Shown here one piece after another: positions 1-56,689 of a stretch of DNA of 64,000 nt. The stretch lies in contig JACATO010002144.1 of NCBI GenBank assembly GCA_018389105.1, positions 1,054,001-1,118,000 on the forward strand, written 5' to 3'. Source of the stretch: Nautilus pompilius. Lineage: Eukaryota; Mollusca; Cephalopoda; Nautilida; Nautilidae. The first letter of the stretch is position 1. The number at the start of each line of letters is the position of its first letter. The notes under the pieces are model-generated. The model was not told the origin of the DNA. It made no database searches and saw only the letters and a list, made by a program, of their open reading frames with translations. Made by a program: the position numbers and the translations under genes.

Positions 1-1789
1 TCCAAATGTATAAGCAGATGTCAACGCACAATGCATTCCTTTAAGAAAGATTGAACCTGTTAATTATCTCTTGTCTCTATGACTAAGCCAATTTGATCCG
101 TGTTGCACCATCTGGCTGTGTTTTGGGAACAGCACACTCTGCAGTGTTAGGTAATACTAAATTTGAAATGTCCAATTTATATTTACTAAACTATACTTCC
201 AGTCAGGACTAAAGAATGGCAGTTCTTACCACTTTTATATGCAGACTTATAGATACTGTGGAAAACTAGAGTTAATATTAATCGCTAACAAATTTATCTT
301 TTTATCTTCTACTTTTACACGATTTTGGAACAAATTTCATTCATAGAATCTTTATTTAACCTTTTAAATACTTTTTTTTCCTCTATTTTTCACGTAGGAG
401 AAGTTTGTATATAAGATAGTGACCTCAAGCGTTCTAACCGATTTCATTGTTTTTGGCATAGGATGACCTCATTAAAACCTAGTTGGGCTAGTGGAATAGG
501 CAACTGTTTATAGCAATTACCATTGTGTGGGTGGTCTGAGGTGGATACCACCTGCTGTTGTCACTCAGTGTTCCGCTCTGAAAACAGAGGAGGGTGTACC
601 CGAATAGAAAGCTTCTCCATAATTTTAGTGCAAGATTCAGAATGCAGTCTTAATTTTGTAGAAGACTCTTGCACTTAGAAGAGACATGAACGGTAGCTTG
701 GATACTAATGCCAGCTATTCCAACGCTAAGGGAAGGTGCAGCGGGGATGTCTGTCTAACTCCCAGCCACAAGATGTTGATAGCATTGAGCTGCTTGGGTG
801 GATTACATTTTGAAATGAAACAGCCTTAAGAAATGTTCAGTTTTGAGTTTATTAATGTCAGCGATTACTTGGCACTTTCAGTGCACAACCGCACATGCGG
901 AGGCGCTGATGGATTCTACAAATCAGAACGGAGAGGTGACGACAGCCTGACATGGAGGTTTGTAACGTGTTCGGAAGCTGCTGCTGCTGGCTCAGTTTTA
1001 ACGGGACAAATTTCCTTTAGTTTGTCCAGTCATCTGAGTAGTGATTTGTGACATTTGTTTTGACAACTTGGAAATTGAAGACAAACAAACATTGGCTATG
1101 TTGGGAAAAAAAAGTCTGAAACTAATAGCATCGCAGAACTGTTAGGTACAAGATAAATCTAGTTAAAAATCTTTCTTAATCTAGATTGTAGATCTGATAA
1201 TTCAAGAAAAGAAAGATTGGGATATCTAATTGTAAATTTATTATTTTTAAAAATTGTACGCATAAAACATCCAGTTATGGGGAATGAATCCATTGTTAGC
1301 AGGGTTCATTATAAGATTTTCAGTTTCTCTTCATTTTAAGTAGCAAGAAGCAGAGAAGATGAGAATTTGTGTCTGCCAATGATTTGACACTAGACCACTT
1401 CCCTAATTTTAAAATTATCATTAGTTAAAATTATGCAATATGCAGCAAAATAGATTGGTGGGCCTTACTTTCCAACTCTATTTTACTACATTCTAAGTAC
1501 CAGAGACGTACTTAAATATTTTCTTAAACTTTTATCGACTGCTTCTTGCAGAAGAATACAGTCAATGGTTTTAGATATCTGTATATGTCTGTGCATAATA
1601 ACTTATGCTTGTTACAAGGCATTAGCACTGTATCTTTTTCTCAAATGATTTTACTGTATTTTTTTTTCCTTATAGCAAAACAGGCCACAATGTCGGGTTT
1701 TTTCTCTTGTGTATGCGTATTATAGTATTCCTTAGATACTGGTGGCTGGCTGTTTGTTGATTCTAGATTTAAATCTCTTGTGACCAAAG
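1..1789. other. Intron/upstream sequence, no recognised feature
   Basis: AT-rich DNA without a supported exon. The start of the kinesin-13 coding region is expected further upstream. Confidence 0.5.
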
Positions 1790-44850
<43,061 letters not shown>

Positions 44851-45010
44851 TTATTTCCTATTACAGTAGTGGTTTGGTCCACCTTGATTTGAAGAGTCAA
44901 AATCATGTGGACCAATGGCTGTCAACTTCCACAACGCAGAGGAGGTGGCTCTCTTTGATGATGATTTTTTTTCTTTTTTAAAAAAAATAAAACTTATACA
45001 TGGATCATGT
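44851..45010 (+). other. Kinesin-13 3' UTR, minimal extent
   Basis: An AATAAA lies at 44986-44991, the first polyadenylation signal after the stop. AATAAA also occurs much further on (near 50006 and 52802), so longer UTRs are possible. The end is an estimate. Confidence 0.4.
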
Positions 45011-45370
45011 GTGCTATGTACACAGGAACCTTGGCTGTAATAATGACGTGTATGTATGACTGACAACACAGCTGTGATATACTGTTTTCTGGACTTCAAA
45101 TACAATGAGCATTTGCTTTCCAACTGCTACAAACTTTCCACGTTGCCTTGTGAAGTTTGCTTGGTGTATACATACATATTCAGTCTGCCCATTCTTTTTG
45201 AGAGCTGAATATATGTGTGTGTTTTGTTTTGTTTATTTATTGTTTGCGTTGTCAATCCACTGCTCTGCCGGGGTGGCATTGTTCTTCATGGAAAGCAACT
45301 GCGCTGGCAGTAAGCTGATGCAGACAGTTTTTGATATTCTTCAGCGCAGTAAATTGGAGTACAAGCATAA

Positions 45371-45391
45371 ACAGACAGACAGACAGACAGA
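45371..45391. repeat. ACAG tetranucleotide repeat
   Basis: Five ACAG units downstream of the kinesin stop. Confidence 0.9.
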
Positions 45392-48349
45392 TCACTGGTA
45401 GATGAAAATGTTTAAAATTGTAGGCTTTGTAAACTGAAGGAGTGGGGGGATTGGACATCTGTTTGTATATAAATTCAGTAAGAGATCTTACTGCTCTTGT
45501 ACTTTAATATCATCTTGGGTCCACAGGTCATCTGTTAGAAAGTGTTTGCTTTATAATTCATTCCAAACAAAGCATCCGAAAGGCGCGCTCTCACATTCAG
45601 AAATGGAATTGCTGGCAGGTGGCAATGGGATTGAACCTTTAATTCCATAAACTCCACAGGTCTAGTTTACAAAATCTCTCTCTCTCTCTCCTTTCTCTCT
45701 GTTAACTTATTTAAAGTAACTCTAAGGAATTCTGATAACCTCAACCTTTTTGAAGCAATCTGTTTCTGCTGTTGGCCCATGTAAGAGATCTGCTTTTAGC
45801 TGCTTTCTATTCATCATTTCATTTGACTACTTTTAAAAAAAAAGTCACACTTCAAATGGTTTTTGCTGTATGTGTAGCACTTTTGGTATTAAAATAATTT
45901 TTTAGTAGCTTGAGCTTTAATAATGAAAATAATTCAGCATTTACCCTTTCTACTTCTCATTCATCAGTCTTATAACATTAGATGACCCTGACACTTTGTT
46001 TCTCCTCCTCAGATCTACTGTTGGTCATAAGTGGTAGGTTCAGTAAGATGATGGCGCATTGTTGGTCTAAACAGGATGTGGGAAGTGTGCTACAGCTCTA
46101 ATGGTGTTGTGCATTGGCTGATGTTGCAAAATTTTTAATTTTTTTTTCACATTATTGATTGTCCACAACAGTAATCGGGGAAAACTAGACGTGGGATTTT
46201 CAAAACTCTTGTAACAGTTCTGGATTATGCATTTTTTTCTCTTTTTCTTAGAAGAAATGGTGCCTTGCACATTTTGATTGTATAATTCAGGGGAGTATGA
46301 AAAGTTGCTGTTTACTAGGCTTTGTGAGAGAGAGGATTGATTACTGAAGACATACCAACCATGTCATGCGTACACAGACGACAATGAACTGTAGGATCGA
46401 GCAGGCACTGAAATCATTTGCTGTGTTTTTAAGTGTTGTTTGTCTGTAAAATGGTGCAGGTATCTTGAAAATTGAATTTTCCTGGGCCTTTGGAGAGGAT
46501 GGATATTAAAATGATTTTTAAATCCTCACAAGCGATTTTATTTTGTTTTAGCTATTAAACTTTGTTTAGATTTCACTTTGGCTGGCAGCACGAAGAATGT
46601 AAAAAACTGTAGAGATTTAATTTCTATTGGATAACAAAACCCTGCACGTGGCTTCCCTTCGTCGTCCTTCCATGGATACACAAGGAAATCTAAAAGTGAC
46701 GTTTTTAACCCCTTGAGGAGGAAAAAGAAAGGATAAAAAGCATTTGAGGGAGTGTGTGTTAACTTGGGCAAATTTAGAATATTAAAAAAGGAAAAAAAAA
46801 TGGCAGTTCAGTGCCTGGAAGCAATAGTGGAACATCGATAAATTTGGTTAACAATGCTTTATAGGGAGACTGGAAAAATAAAAAAAGAAGTTGAGCAGTT
46901 ATAGCCTAACTCTGTTAAATGACAGGCTGCTGGAGCCTGACTGTATTAGAGAAGCAGCACAGTGCTGTGGTTATTTTGTCCCGCAAAAGCCTGGCTTTGC
47001 AAATTTTTGACATGAAACAGTAATCTAAGTAACTCTAAGCAATTTTAAAAATCTTTCTGCAGCCATTATCTGTATCTAGTCAGTGGTCCAGATAATCAGC
47101 CATGGTGACGGAGACGAGGAATGGTGACTGAAGAACAGACCTGTTACTGATGATAAGATTGTGGGAACGAGCCAGAAATATACCCTCTTATTTCTAAAAA
47201 CCATTGCGTGTTCTTTAATTCATTCTTTTTGGATCTCTTTTAAGTTTCACAGACTTTTTAAACAGCTGTTTATTCAAACCAGTGTTGCTATTTAAAGAAG
47301 AGGAAAACCTTTAAAATAATCTAATTTAATAGCTGAAGTAGCTTTGCACTGCAACAGAAGAGACTTGAAATGAGGTCTGTCGCTGTGGTTCAGTTCACCG
47401 AATGTTTACTTTCTCAACACGGCTGAGTTAAAGACCGATTCCTCCTGGGAATTATATGGTCTGAATGAATTAGGTAAATTCTGGCATTTTGTGTGCTTTT
47501 GGTATTATTAATGTTTTCTAGCATTCCAGGACCTTAATTACAACTAGTGTAGGGTTTGCATGGATAGCTGTTTGAAACTCTTGGAAAGTCGGTCTGTTTT
47601 AAGATTTTTGTTGTTTCATTTATGAATGAAAACTTCAACTTTGAGTTTCTGAATAGTTAAAAGTAAATTTGTTTTTTTGTTTTGTTTTTTTTACAAATTA
47701 GAAACTTTTAAGAGAATAATGAAGCCTCGCATACCAAAAATCTGAAACTGTCGATTAGACAGTAGTACAGCTATGGCTGAATTGCACCTCCCTCTAATCT
47801 TATTTGACTTTATTAAGGTCCAGTCAAACTCTCTATATTTTCATCATAATGTTAAAAATGTAATTTCTGAAAAGATCTTGTAAATGGGCCTCAGTTCAGA
47901 GAAGTATTCAAGAAACGGACCAGGCTACATTACCACACTTTTGAAGATAGAATTTATTGTTGTTTCCAAGAGTGATGCAGAACTTGTAGTGGGCTCTATG
48001 TTGTTTGTTCTCGTTCACTTCCTCGCTGAAGTCATGCAGCTTTGATGGTACTCGCGCAAAAATCTGTGGAGTTTGTCAATTTTTCCATGATTCTAACAAT
48101 CCTACGGACGAGTCGTTGAGCGTGTGAATTTTGTCTTAGTTAGATTGAACAATTATGTATATTATAAATGGAATCGAGCCACATTATTAGACTCTGCTCC
48201 AATTCAGAAATGTAGGCAGTGCTCTGGATTAGTTGTGGTTCTGAATTGGTTCACATACACTATCCAGGCTGTGACCAGCAAGCTTTGAAAATAATGCTGC
48301 ACCAGATCGCCCACCATAAGCAGCTGAATCGTGAATCTGTTGTGTTTTT

Positions 48350-48800
48350 AATCAGTTCGGCTCCATTGGTCTATTTTTCTCCGTCTTGATATGGTTTAGA
48401 GATAGAGAAAATGATTTGCATAGATATTTAATGTACACTGATTGATAGGCTTGTGTAGGGTCTGTGATGTTTGTAACATGCAGTTGTATCAGGATTTGAG
48501 ACTTTAGAAGACCAGCATACAAAAAGAAAACCTTTTGCATTCCAATAGCTGACTGAAAATATGGAAAGGAGGTCATCCACATATGTGATGAGCCTGGCAT
48601 GCTTGATCTTCAGGCTACCATCATGTATGTTCACTCACATTCCACACTGGTTTAGGGGTGATCTCATGATGTCCAATATTTTCAAATGCTTCAACTGCAA
48701 GATTATTTGCCCGGCAAAGAATGTATCATGTACGTTTTTTTACATCACTCATTATACCCACATGGCAAGGTTGTCTCCTAGCCCGAGGGTGGATCAATGT
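48350..48800 (-). pseudogene. Possible reverse transcriptase relic
   Basis: On the - strand ARLITYVDDLLSIFS carries a YVDD box like the RT active site. About 60 codons upstream LGLGDNLAMWV resembles the GxxQGDxLSPxLF block. Stops break it. It could be chance; no RNase H or terminal structure is visible. Confidence 0.3.
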
Positions 48801-50487
48801 TTTATCCTTGCAGACTGAGCCATTACTAACTGCATATTGGCAAAAATGTGAAATGTGCAGTTGTAGGTTTTAGATTCTGTAATATTTTGGTTTTGCTTTA
48901 GCTAATGATAACATGATCCAGAAGTGATTGTCATGGACCTGAACACCTGATCATGTGACACGTGGCTGGTTAAAAAAATCATCTCAAAGTGCACTGAAAC
49001 AAAGAGAGCTTGGCAAAGTTTTGGTTCTTGTCACCGTGTATGAGAGAGAGGCTTAAAGCGATGTTAAAATAGAATGTGGATTTCATTCTAATCATCAAGA
49101 AACTTAGAGTAACACTTTCAGTGGAATTTCCCTGTAGTCACATGATACTGGAAAAGTCTTTGGGCTTCTGTCAAATGTGTATCAAAACCTGTAGACGATT
49201 GCTCAATTAAAAACTTTTTGTTATCCTTCTAAGGTGTAGTATTTTTGTTTTGTTTTTCATTTATACATGAACTCCATTGTCGAAGGCGCTCAGGCTAGCT
49301 ATTTGATATACATAGGTATAAGTTGTTTTTAGTAAAGCCAGCAGATATCTCTCTCTCTTGGTAAGCTGTTGATATGACTCTGGGTGTGTGCACTAAATCC
49401 CTAACAAAAAAAAACAGCTTCCCGTACGAATTGGCTCCAAATTTTCTTTTTCTTCTTCTTTATTTTGATTAATCGATTTTTGCAAATGAAATCTTGCATC
49501 ACAGTCCAAGTATTTACAAGGTTTAAAGGCAGATGGCTGCCAGTTAACTTGGCTAAGACGCGCATGTGTTTGTGTGTTTTTTAAAGTACCTGCGCCACAA
49601 GGGCAAAATTCTCTCTCTCGATCATTAACCACGAGGTTTAATATACAGAAACCCAAAACTTACTTTCGTAACTTAATGTAGCATTAAAATAAAAATTTTT
49701 TCAAATCAATTCTACTTCGAGAACGTGCTTCTGCTTGTTTTTGTTTTCTCTCTTTTCTTGAGGTTACTTTTCATATCTAGAGAGGACAGCACAACAAAAG
49801 CCATGACAAATTGCTTTGTGGAAATGTGGAAGCCGCCATCAACTGGCCTGATGTGATTTGTGGCACCCAAGATGGCATGAGGAACAGTTGTATATCGCGC
49901 AATAAGCTGCCTGTCTTTACTGATAGAAATTCATCTACCCCATGTCATTGTTGGTTAGTTTCACAGTTCTGTAGCTTTTCATGTCGACAAATTGATATTC
50001 TGTAAATAAAATAACAATAGCAATTACTGTAGTAGTACATACCTTGTAAATGCATTCAGCTGGTGCAGAACTAAAGGCAAACTGAATATGCAGATAAAGT
50101 TTCTAATTGTTTTCTTGTCTAAGGTTTTCAAACTTGAGAATACAGATCTATTCTAGATTTTTAGACTGTTGTGGGCAGGAATTAGTAATTAAAGTATAGC
50201 TGGTCTGCTGTATAATGAAACTGATGTTAAGATGAAGAATCTCCGCCAATTTGGTGAGGAACCAAGATGTGTATACCACATGCGCATTCACTCTCATCTC
50301 TGCTTCTCTAGCAGAGAGAGAGGTTAAATTTGGAAATTCTTGTTTAGTCCAATATTCTGTTTAAAATTTCAGTTGACAAGTGACTCAAATTTAGTTTGGG
50401 AACTATTAAAGTAAAAAAAAAACTCTGAGAGATCGAGGTTTACGTACATTCATTGCTTTGTTAAATGCTTACCAGGTCTGTCTGCAG

Positions 50488-50556
50488 ATGTGTTCGTTCA
50501 GACGGCCTGCTGGCAAATATTCAGCCAAAAGAATGCTTTTTACAAAATCTTTTGCT
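50488..50556 (+). other. Exon-like segment, 23 codons
   Basis: TCTGCAG acceptor, open frame MCSFRRPAGKYSAKRMLFTK plus SFA, and consensus donor GCT|GTAAGT, phase 0 at both ends. No homologue recognised and no partner exon identified. It may be a UTR or lncRNA exon or chance. Confidence 0.25.
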
Positions 50557-52917
50557 GTAAGTAGCGATGCTCATTCCCGTGCATGGTGCACCTTCTCTTA
50601 TAATGGCCAGGTGAGTAGAATGGTCTTCCGTGTTCACTTAGCCAAATCTATCTCTGCTTTCATGCAGAAACACCTGATGACCAACTGAATGCATAATTTA
50701 CCCAGTCCATTTTCTGTTTTGGTGATTTTATTCAGAGAAACAAACAGCTAGCTATTTGTAGAGTAAACATACATACATAAACTGCTGCTTTATTGTTGTG
50801 GTTGGACTATTCACAAGTTTTGATCTAGAATAAGATTTTTGTTGTTGTTAAGTTCTGTAGCTGTCATTCAGTGATCTGTCCAAGCAGAGCTTACTGAAGC
50901 CTTGCAGAGATAACCTGATAATTCTATTTTGTGCCACCCAAACTAATGGCATTTTGAATATTGAGGCATGAAAAACTATTAGTTTTCTTTTTTTCATTAG
51001 GAGACTGGGAACATTCGACATTGATTGTATGAGAAGCCCACTGCTTTAGCAAAGATGAATATATACTTCAGCCTAAAAGTATTGCACATGCTGAGCCACA
51101 GAAGCTCGGATTAGTGTCCTACTGTCGTGGACATGAAACCCATGTTGTGCTGATTGGTTCTCTGATGATTTCAGTAGACGAATCTCTTGTGCATTTTTTC
51201 AAGTCTTAAACGAGCGAGTAAAAAAATACCTTTTGGTCTTACTGCTGTTGTCGCATGGGCGTGTAGCACAATCAATCACCAGTCCAAAAGAGCAAAGGGT
51301 TAACTCTGGCATGGTTGTGAAGTTAGCTGCGATTTGATGTGCAGCAGCAGGGATGTTGAATGACAGAGAAAATAAGCGATAATCCTAAGTGGCAAGGTGG
51401 TGTTTGAAGAGGCACAGGGATCCCTAAATTGAATGTCTTTCAAGAGTTAAATGTGACTGACTGACACCTTGAAAAATGTTGTCATAGCCACTATTTTGTC
51501 ATCAAGGGGGCATTTAGTACAGATTTTATCACTATGGAATTAACTTAATCCTTCATTTAAGCTGTTGTCCAAAACAATGGTCTGTTTCGAAAGTGGGACT
51601 GAAACTGATGTCAGACATTGTGAATGAACTCCGTGACCTGGCACGTCTGGCCCTCATGACTATGATCATATCCGTCCACTCTTTAGCTTATTAAGACTGT
51701 AGGGTCCTGAACCCATGAGCTTGATTGAATTTTGAAATGTTGTATAGCAACTGAATGACCTGCCTGTGAGATTTAAAAAGTGTTTACATAGTAAACCGTG
51801 TCACCAATCTGTTATTGTTTTCAGTTTTTATACTAGTAAATTTGTAATTCTTTAGTCTCAGCAAAACCTGAATGGTAATTTTAAATGAACAATGTAAAGC
51901 ACCATTTTAATGTCTTTGTACCTGTATGCTTGTATATTTACAAGTTGAGGTTTTTTTTTTGTTTCCAGTAACATGCTTGCATACTGCATTTAACTGGATA
52001 AAACACCTAGAATTTCAGGGATTTTTTTTTTGTTCTGTTGGTAACATTCTGTCTTCAGCCGAGTTTCTTGTTAACATTGGTTAGGGCGGACTGGCAAGGA
52101 GAGCCTGTCAGATTACCAACACGCTCTTGGTTTGTTAATACTGTGTGCTTGTTTGGTTTGTCTCCAGTAGATCAGAATCAAATGTGCCTGTGCTATCAAC
52201 TAAAAACTGAAATATGACACACAAATCAGGTAGCTGGCCCAGTTATAAAAGCACTGAGAAGACTGTGTATGTAGCCATTTAGCTTCAGTAAAAACGGGTT
52301 GTGGAATACTGTCTCAGTGATCTGGTCTTCCAGTTCAGAATTATTTATTTGTAATGTTAACACACAATTATTTTGGTGTGTGTGGTTCTCTCATTTTTAC
52401 TTTGACTAGATCTAGAAATCGATTACAGGGTGCACGGTTTCACACATCAGTACTTTAGTAGCGCATTGTCTTACCTGGCCATGATTTATCGGGTGGCAGA
52501 CACCTGTGTGCATTTTGTAATAGCAGCTGGGACCAATGTTGTGTTTGAGGATGGTGACAGTCTAGTGTCAGTACTAGGACAAATTGACAAACTCCAGACT
52601 TTTGCTGTTTACAATCAGGTTTTCCTGTAACTGGTTATATGTAGCCAGTAAGATTGTTATAGTCGCCCTACACTAGCAGGGGAGATGACATACCATGTAT
52701 CTTGTAATGTTTAAGTTGGTGGTGGGTTGCCACAAAACAAGTAATTCTGAATTTGTAATTTATGCAGATAATTTCTTGACAGAGAAACAGACTTTTTAAA
52801 AATAAAATCAACTTAGTTGGCTTGTTTTTCTGGGTGTGCATTTGTTGCTCTTATAACTGTTTGACTTGGCTACTTTATGAAATCGCCACTTGGTGCAATT
52901 ATGCTGCTTTGCTGTAG

Positions 52918-52955
52918 AGCTGGAGGAAGAGGAGTTCGAACATCGCACTTTCTAG
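52918..52955 (+). other. Possible alternative last exon of the kinesin-13 gene
   Basis: TTGCTGTAG acceptor, then AG CTG GAG GAA, giving ELEEEEFEHRTF and TAG. Its phase fits exon 19, which leaves a single G, so splicing gives Glu at the junction. The acidic end echoes the EEE part of the normal tail. It lies 8 kb beyond the usual stop. Confidence 0.25.
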
Positions 52956-55396
52956 CTGGCCTGCTGTCCCACTGGGAACAGAGAAGCGAAACTGGTGAGG
53001 AAGTACAATTCTATCTTTTCTAGTTCAGCTCGCTAGTGATGGAAACCCAAACTTGCTGCACCGCTATATTTGTCAGTGTGGCAGTTAATGCTGCTTTAGC
53101 CTCCACTAGCAGAGAGAGGCATCTCTACCCCAGGGGAGAGGCAAGCACCACGAAGGCCCTCAAGGCCACACTTTACACGCAGGCACTGTCCCTGTTAAAG
53201 TTTTTTTCAGTTTGATACACACCTGTTGCTGTTGTATTTTTTTTTTTTAATTGACCTTAGCAGAAGAGAAATCACTTGTGCATGTTATCTTTTGATAATT
53301 TCATTTCTAATAACTGTTTTGTTTTTTTTTTTTAATTCAGTGTTTGCAAAATTTGGAAGTTTCTAGGAGTGAGTTCAAACATTTACTCATGTACATAGGA
53401 AGAATTAAGTTGCACAGTATATACATGCAAAGTTTTAATTTTATTTTTCATAAATGTAAGTAATTAAGTGTAATCAGGTTTTAAAACTAAGACTTAATTC
53501 TATTTTTTTAAAAATTTTGTTTGTGATCCAATGATTTCATTTAATCTTAAATCTTTCTTATTTACACAACCTTCCTGTTTAAATGGTTTGTTGCAACATC
53601 TCTATTTCAGATGGATAACATGGGCTAAAATAGAAATGAGGGTCAGAGCCAGATAATAAGGTACATTTCATTATCATATCTTGTCACCATCAGTAGGGTC
53701 AGCTCTGAGAAAAATGTTTAGGTGTGCCTCATTGACCTACTACTGATTTCCAAAAAGTACATCTATTAGCTACTTCTGTTTTTTATAACATGACTCGAAG
53801 ACCCATTTTGCCAAAATAACTCTTTTATTATCAAACAAATCTAAGACTACCTTTGAAATTTTTTTCATTTACTGTGTATAAGAAATAATTTCATCAAAAT
53901 TCCTTGTTATATGATTTACTGGGGTGATTTGTAGAACAGTAAGTCCAAGCCTACCATTGTTTGATTGTATCCTGATAGAAGTAGCTGGTTCTTTTATTCA
54001 ACTTGGACCAACTCAGCTCAGTTTCCAGTTGAAGATAAGTTCATTCGTTTCTTGAAAATAGGTGGTGATGGTGATGATGATGATGGACATGGGTAAAGTT
54101 TATTGCAATTTTCATACAGGATGTTAACTTGAAAGGAAAAAAAATATGTATCAAATTAGTTTAATGGATCTCAGGCTTATAGTTTAAATTGTACACTGAA
54201 CAAAACTATATAGTGATATTTTTAATGAGATCTAGGTCATTGTAGGTGTCTGGTTCTTTAACTGTCAACTCAAAGCTTGAGTCATGTGACAATTCTTTTG
54301 TCTCAAGTTTGGGTGTACCTGCAAAAGTCACCATGTCAGGTAATAACAAAAGTCAAATAATGAGTATGACACTTTGACAAGGCCACAAATAGGCAGATGT
54401 GGCTGTAGAACTTTGCAGTGGGCACCACAAAAACCATTATATCGCGACATGTTCCACTCTAGCTAATTTACATGTCCCTAAAACCAGTGCCAAAAGGTGA
54501 AGATGAAGCCATGTTACTTTCCCTGAGACTAAATTTAACCTCCCTTTTGCTGATGGGAAAAGAAACCAATATAATGTCAACTAACATTAGTGAAAGACAG
54601 AATCCCATTTCTCTCCAAAGTGGTATCGCATTACCACAAGTAAACATTTTCTTTGATGGAACTTATACTGCTACCTGAATGGGTTCATTAGAGTTGTCAT
54701 TATGAAAAATATCCAACACACCACATCCCTAACCTAGAAAATTATGACAGTGACAATGTGCTCTTGAGACCAGTCCAGAAGCGCATCATCCCCTAAGAAG
54801 TACAAGATGTGGGAACAATGCTTAGTGCAAAACTCGAGTCAGCCATATACGCTACTATAGGTCATGTGATTAATGTATTAAATCAAGTCACTTAGTGAGT
54901 GACATAACAACAGTTCAGATACAGTATCCCTATATTGTTTTAATCATTACAGAAATGCATGAAATTAAAATTCTATTTTCAGTTCTTGAATCTAACAAAT
55001 TATATTTAATTGCATATTGGTTATAAATGTTAAATAATAAATTTCTCGTGGAGTGGGTAGATTATGAATCATGCATTTTTATTTCAAATAAGCAATTGCA
55101 AAGTGTTGCTACTTTTTAGGGATTAAATATGCCTCAATTTACAGTAAATTTTCATAATTTGTACCAAAATAGAAGGAAGTTTCTAATGCCAAGCTTGTGT
55201 AAAAGAGGGATTTGTTGTAGAAAATGCACAACAATGTGTATATTTATATCTAAATTCAGTTGAGGTCTTGTAGTCATAGCAACTTGAGGTGCATGTGATT
55301 GTGATTCTTCGATCAGCCATGTATTTTATATTTATTTTCCAAGATCATTAAGAGACTTAATTCTATATTATATATTAACTTTTTTTCTTTTTGCAG

Positions 55397-55483
55397 GATT
55401 TACAACTACAAAACAATTAGTATTGTCTTATGTTGCAATTACAGATTTGAACCTGGCTGACAAGATCAGCAGGGATTTGAAAG
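55397..55483 (+). other. Exon-like segment, 87 nt, phase 1-1
   Basis: A strong acceptor (TTTTTGCAG) and donor AAAG|GTAAAG enclose an open frame, FTTTKQLVLSYVAITDLNLA then DKISRDLK. The length is a multiple of three and both ends are phase 1. No homology recognised. Confidence 0.3.
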
Positions 55484-56689
55484 GTAAAGTGGGCAGAAGT
55501 GATAATACTTTGTACCTTGCTTTATGTCTGGATATATGGGGGGTGTCTAGTGGTGAATGTCAGGAAAAGGTGGAACGTTGATGAGTCAGGACTCCTTAGT
55601 TACAAAACACAGCACTGGAAACCTTAAGTACACCATTGGGACTAGCTTGGGGAGAGGTTTCAGAAAATTGTAATGTGCCTTAAAGTGAAATTTATGAGGG
55701 CTAATGACAAGTTTTAGCTCACTTTTTATTTAGGGGTATCAGAAAGCAGTCCAAAGAGCTGCTTTCTCTTCTGTAGCAGCTCATCACATTGAACTCTTTC
55801 CAGGGTTGTTTGATAGGTTTTACCAACAAGACCTTTCCAGATGGAGTTCAGTAATACCAAGTGGATGCCAGTGTGACTGCAAGACCTCAACTGGAAGTCA
55901 AAGGTGGGGTTTGTGGTAACTTAGTCACCGAAAAAATGTTTTCTAATGTACATGCACACCTGAGTGCTAATATATTGACTGGGATAATGCTTACAACAAG
56001 ATGACCTTCAAATTCTTGCACAAGCTATTTGTTATGCTGAGATCAGTACATACAAAAATGTTAGTCGTGAAGTATTTTTTTCTTGTATGCATTTATGTCT
56101 AAAATAGCTTTGTTGTAATCACAGTGAAGCTGGACAAGACAATGCTCAATTAGCTGACTTACCGTTTTCGATTACTGGTTTGAATGAAAAATCAACAAGA
56201 CACTGATCTCTGGAAAAAGATAAAAGATTTCAAGTCATTTAAACTTCCTCTCCTTTATGTACCTAGTAATGTTAAAGCTGTTGTGGTAGGATACTGCTGA
56301 AATAAATCTTGCATTGTTGTCAGCTACTTGGATGAACAAAACTGGAAATTCTGTTTGATTAAATGTTTACATTCAAGTAAACTTCCCTATCCTAAAGTCA
56401 TGTTATGCAGTGATTTTTCACCATACCTGCAATAATGAACTCTAGCAGTAGTATAGTGAGTCACTTGCAGATTTCCTATCCTTTTATTAGTCAAAAATTA
56501 AATAATTTTAGTTATTAGAAGGAACTATGCTATAACAATGAAAAATAGTAATCTAATCTACTAAATGAACCAATAAGTCGGACTTCATACCGTAAATGCC
56601 ATAACACTTTAGCAACCTGAATCTAAAAAAGGACTAGATACAGTAATTAAATGGACATGTTTTTTTCCCCTTAATTCCTAGTGTTGGTT

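Larger units (their letters stand above)
45011..52917. other. Downstream region, mostly without genes
   Basis: AT-rich DNA with short CT runs. It could be extended 3' UTR or intergenic. The only items I can point to are an RT-like relic near 48.6 kb and one exon-like segment at 50,488-50,556. Confidence 0.5.

Noticed and set aside
49393-49656. 87-codon - strand frame with several Cys
   Set aside because: Composition is AT-driven, Cys spacing fits no zinc finger, and no splice context.
54472-54678. 68-codon + frame with protein-like composition
   Set aside because: No splice signals tie it to another exon and no family is recognised; may be an unrecognised repeat.
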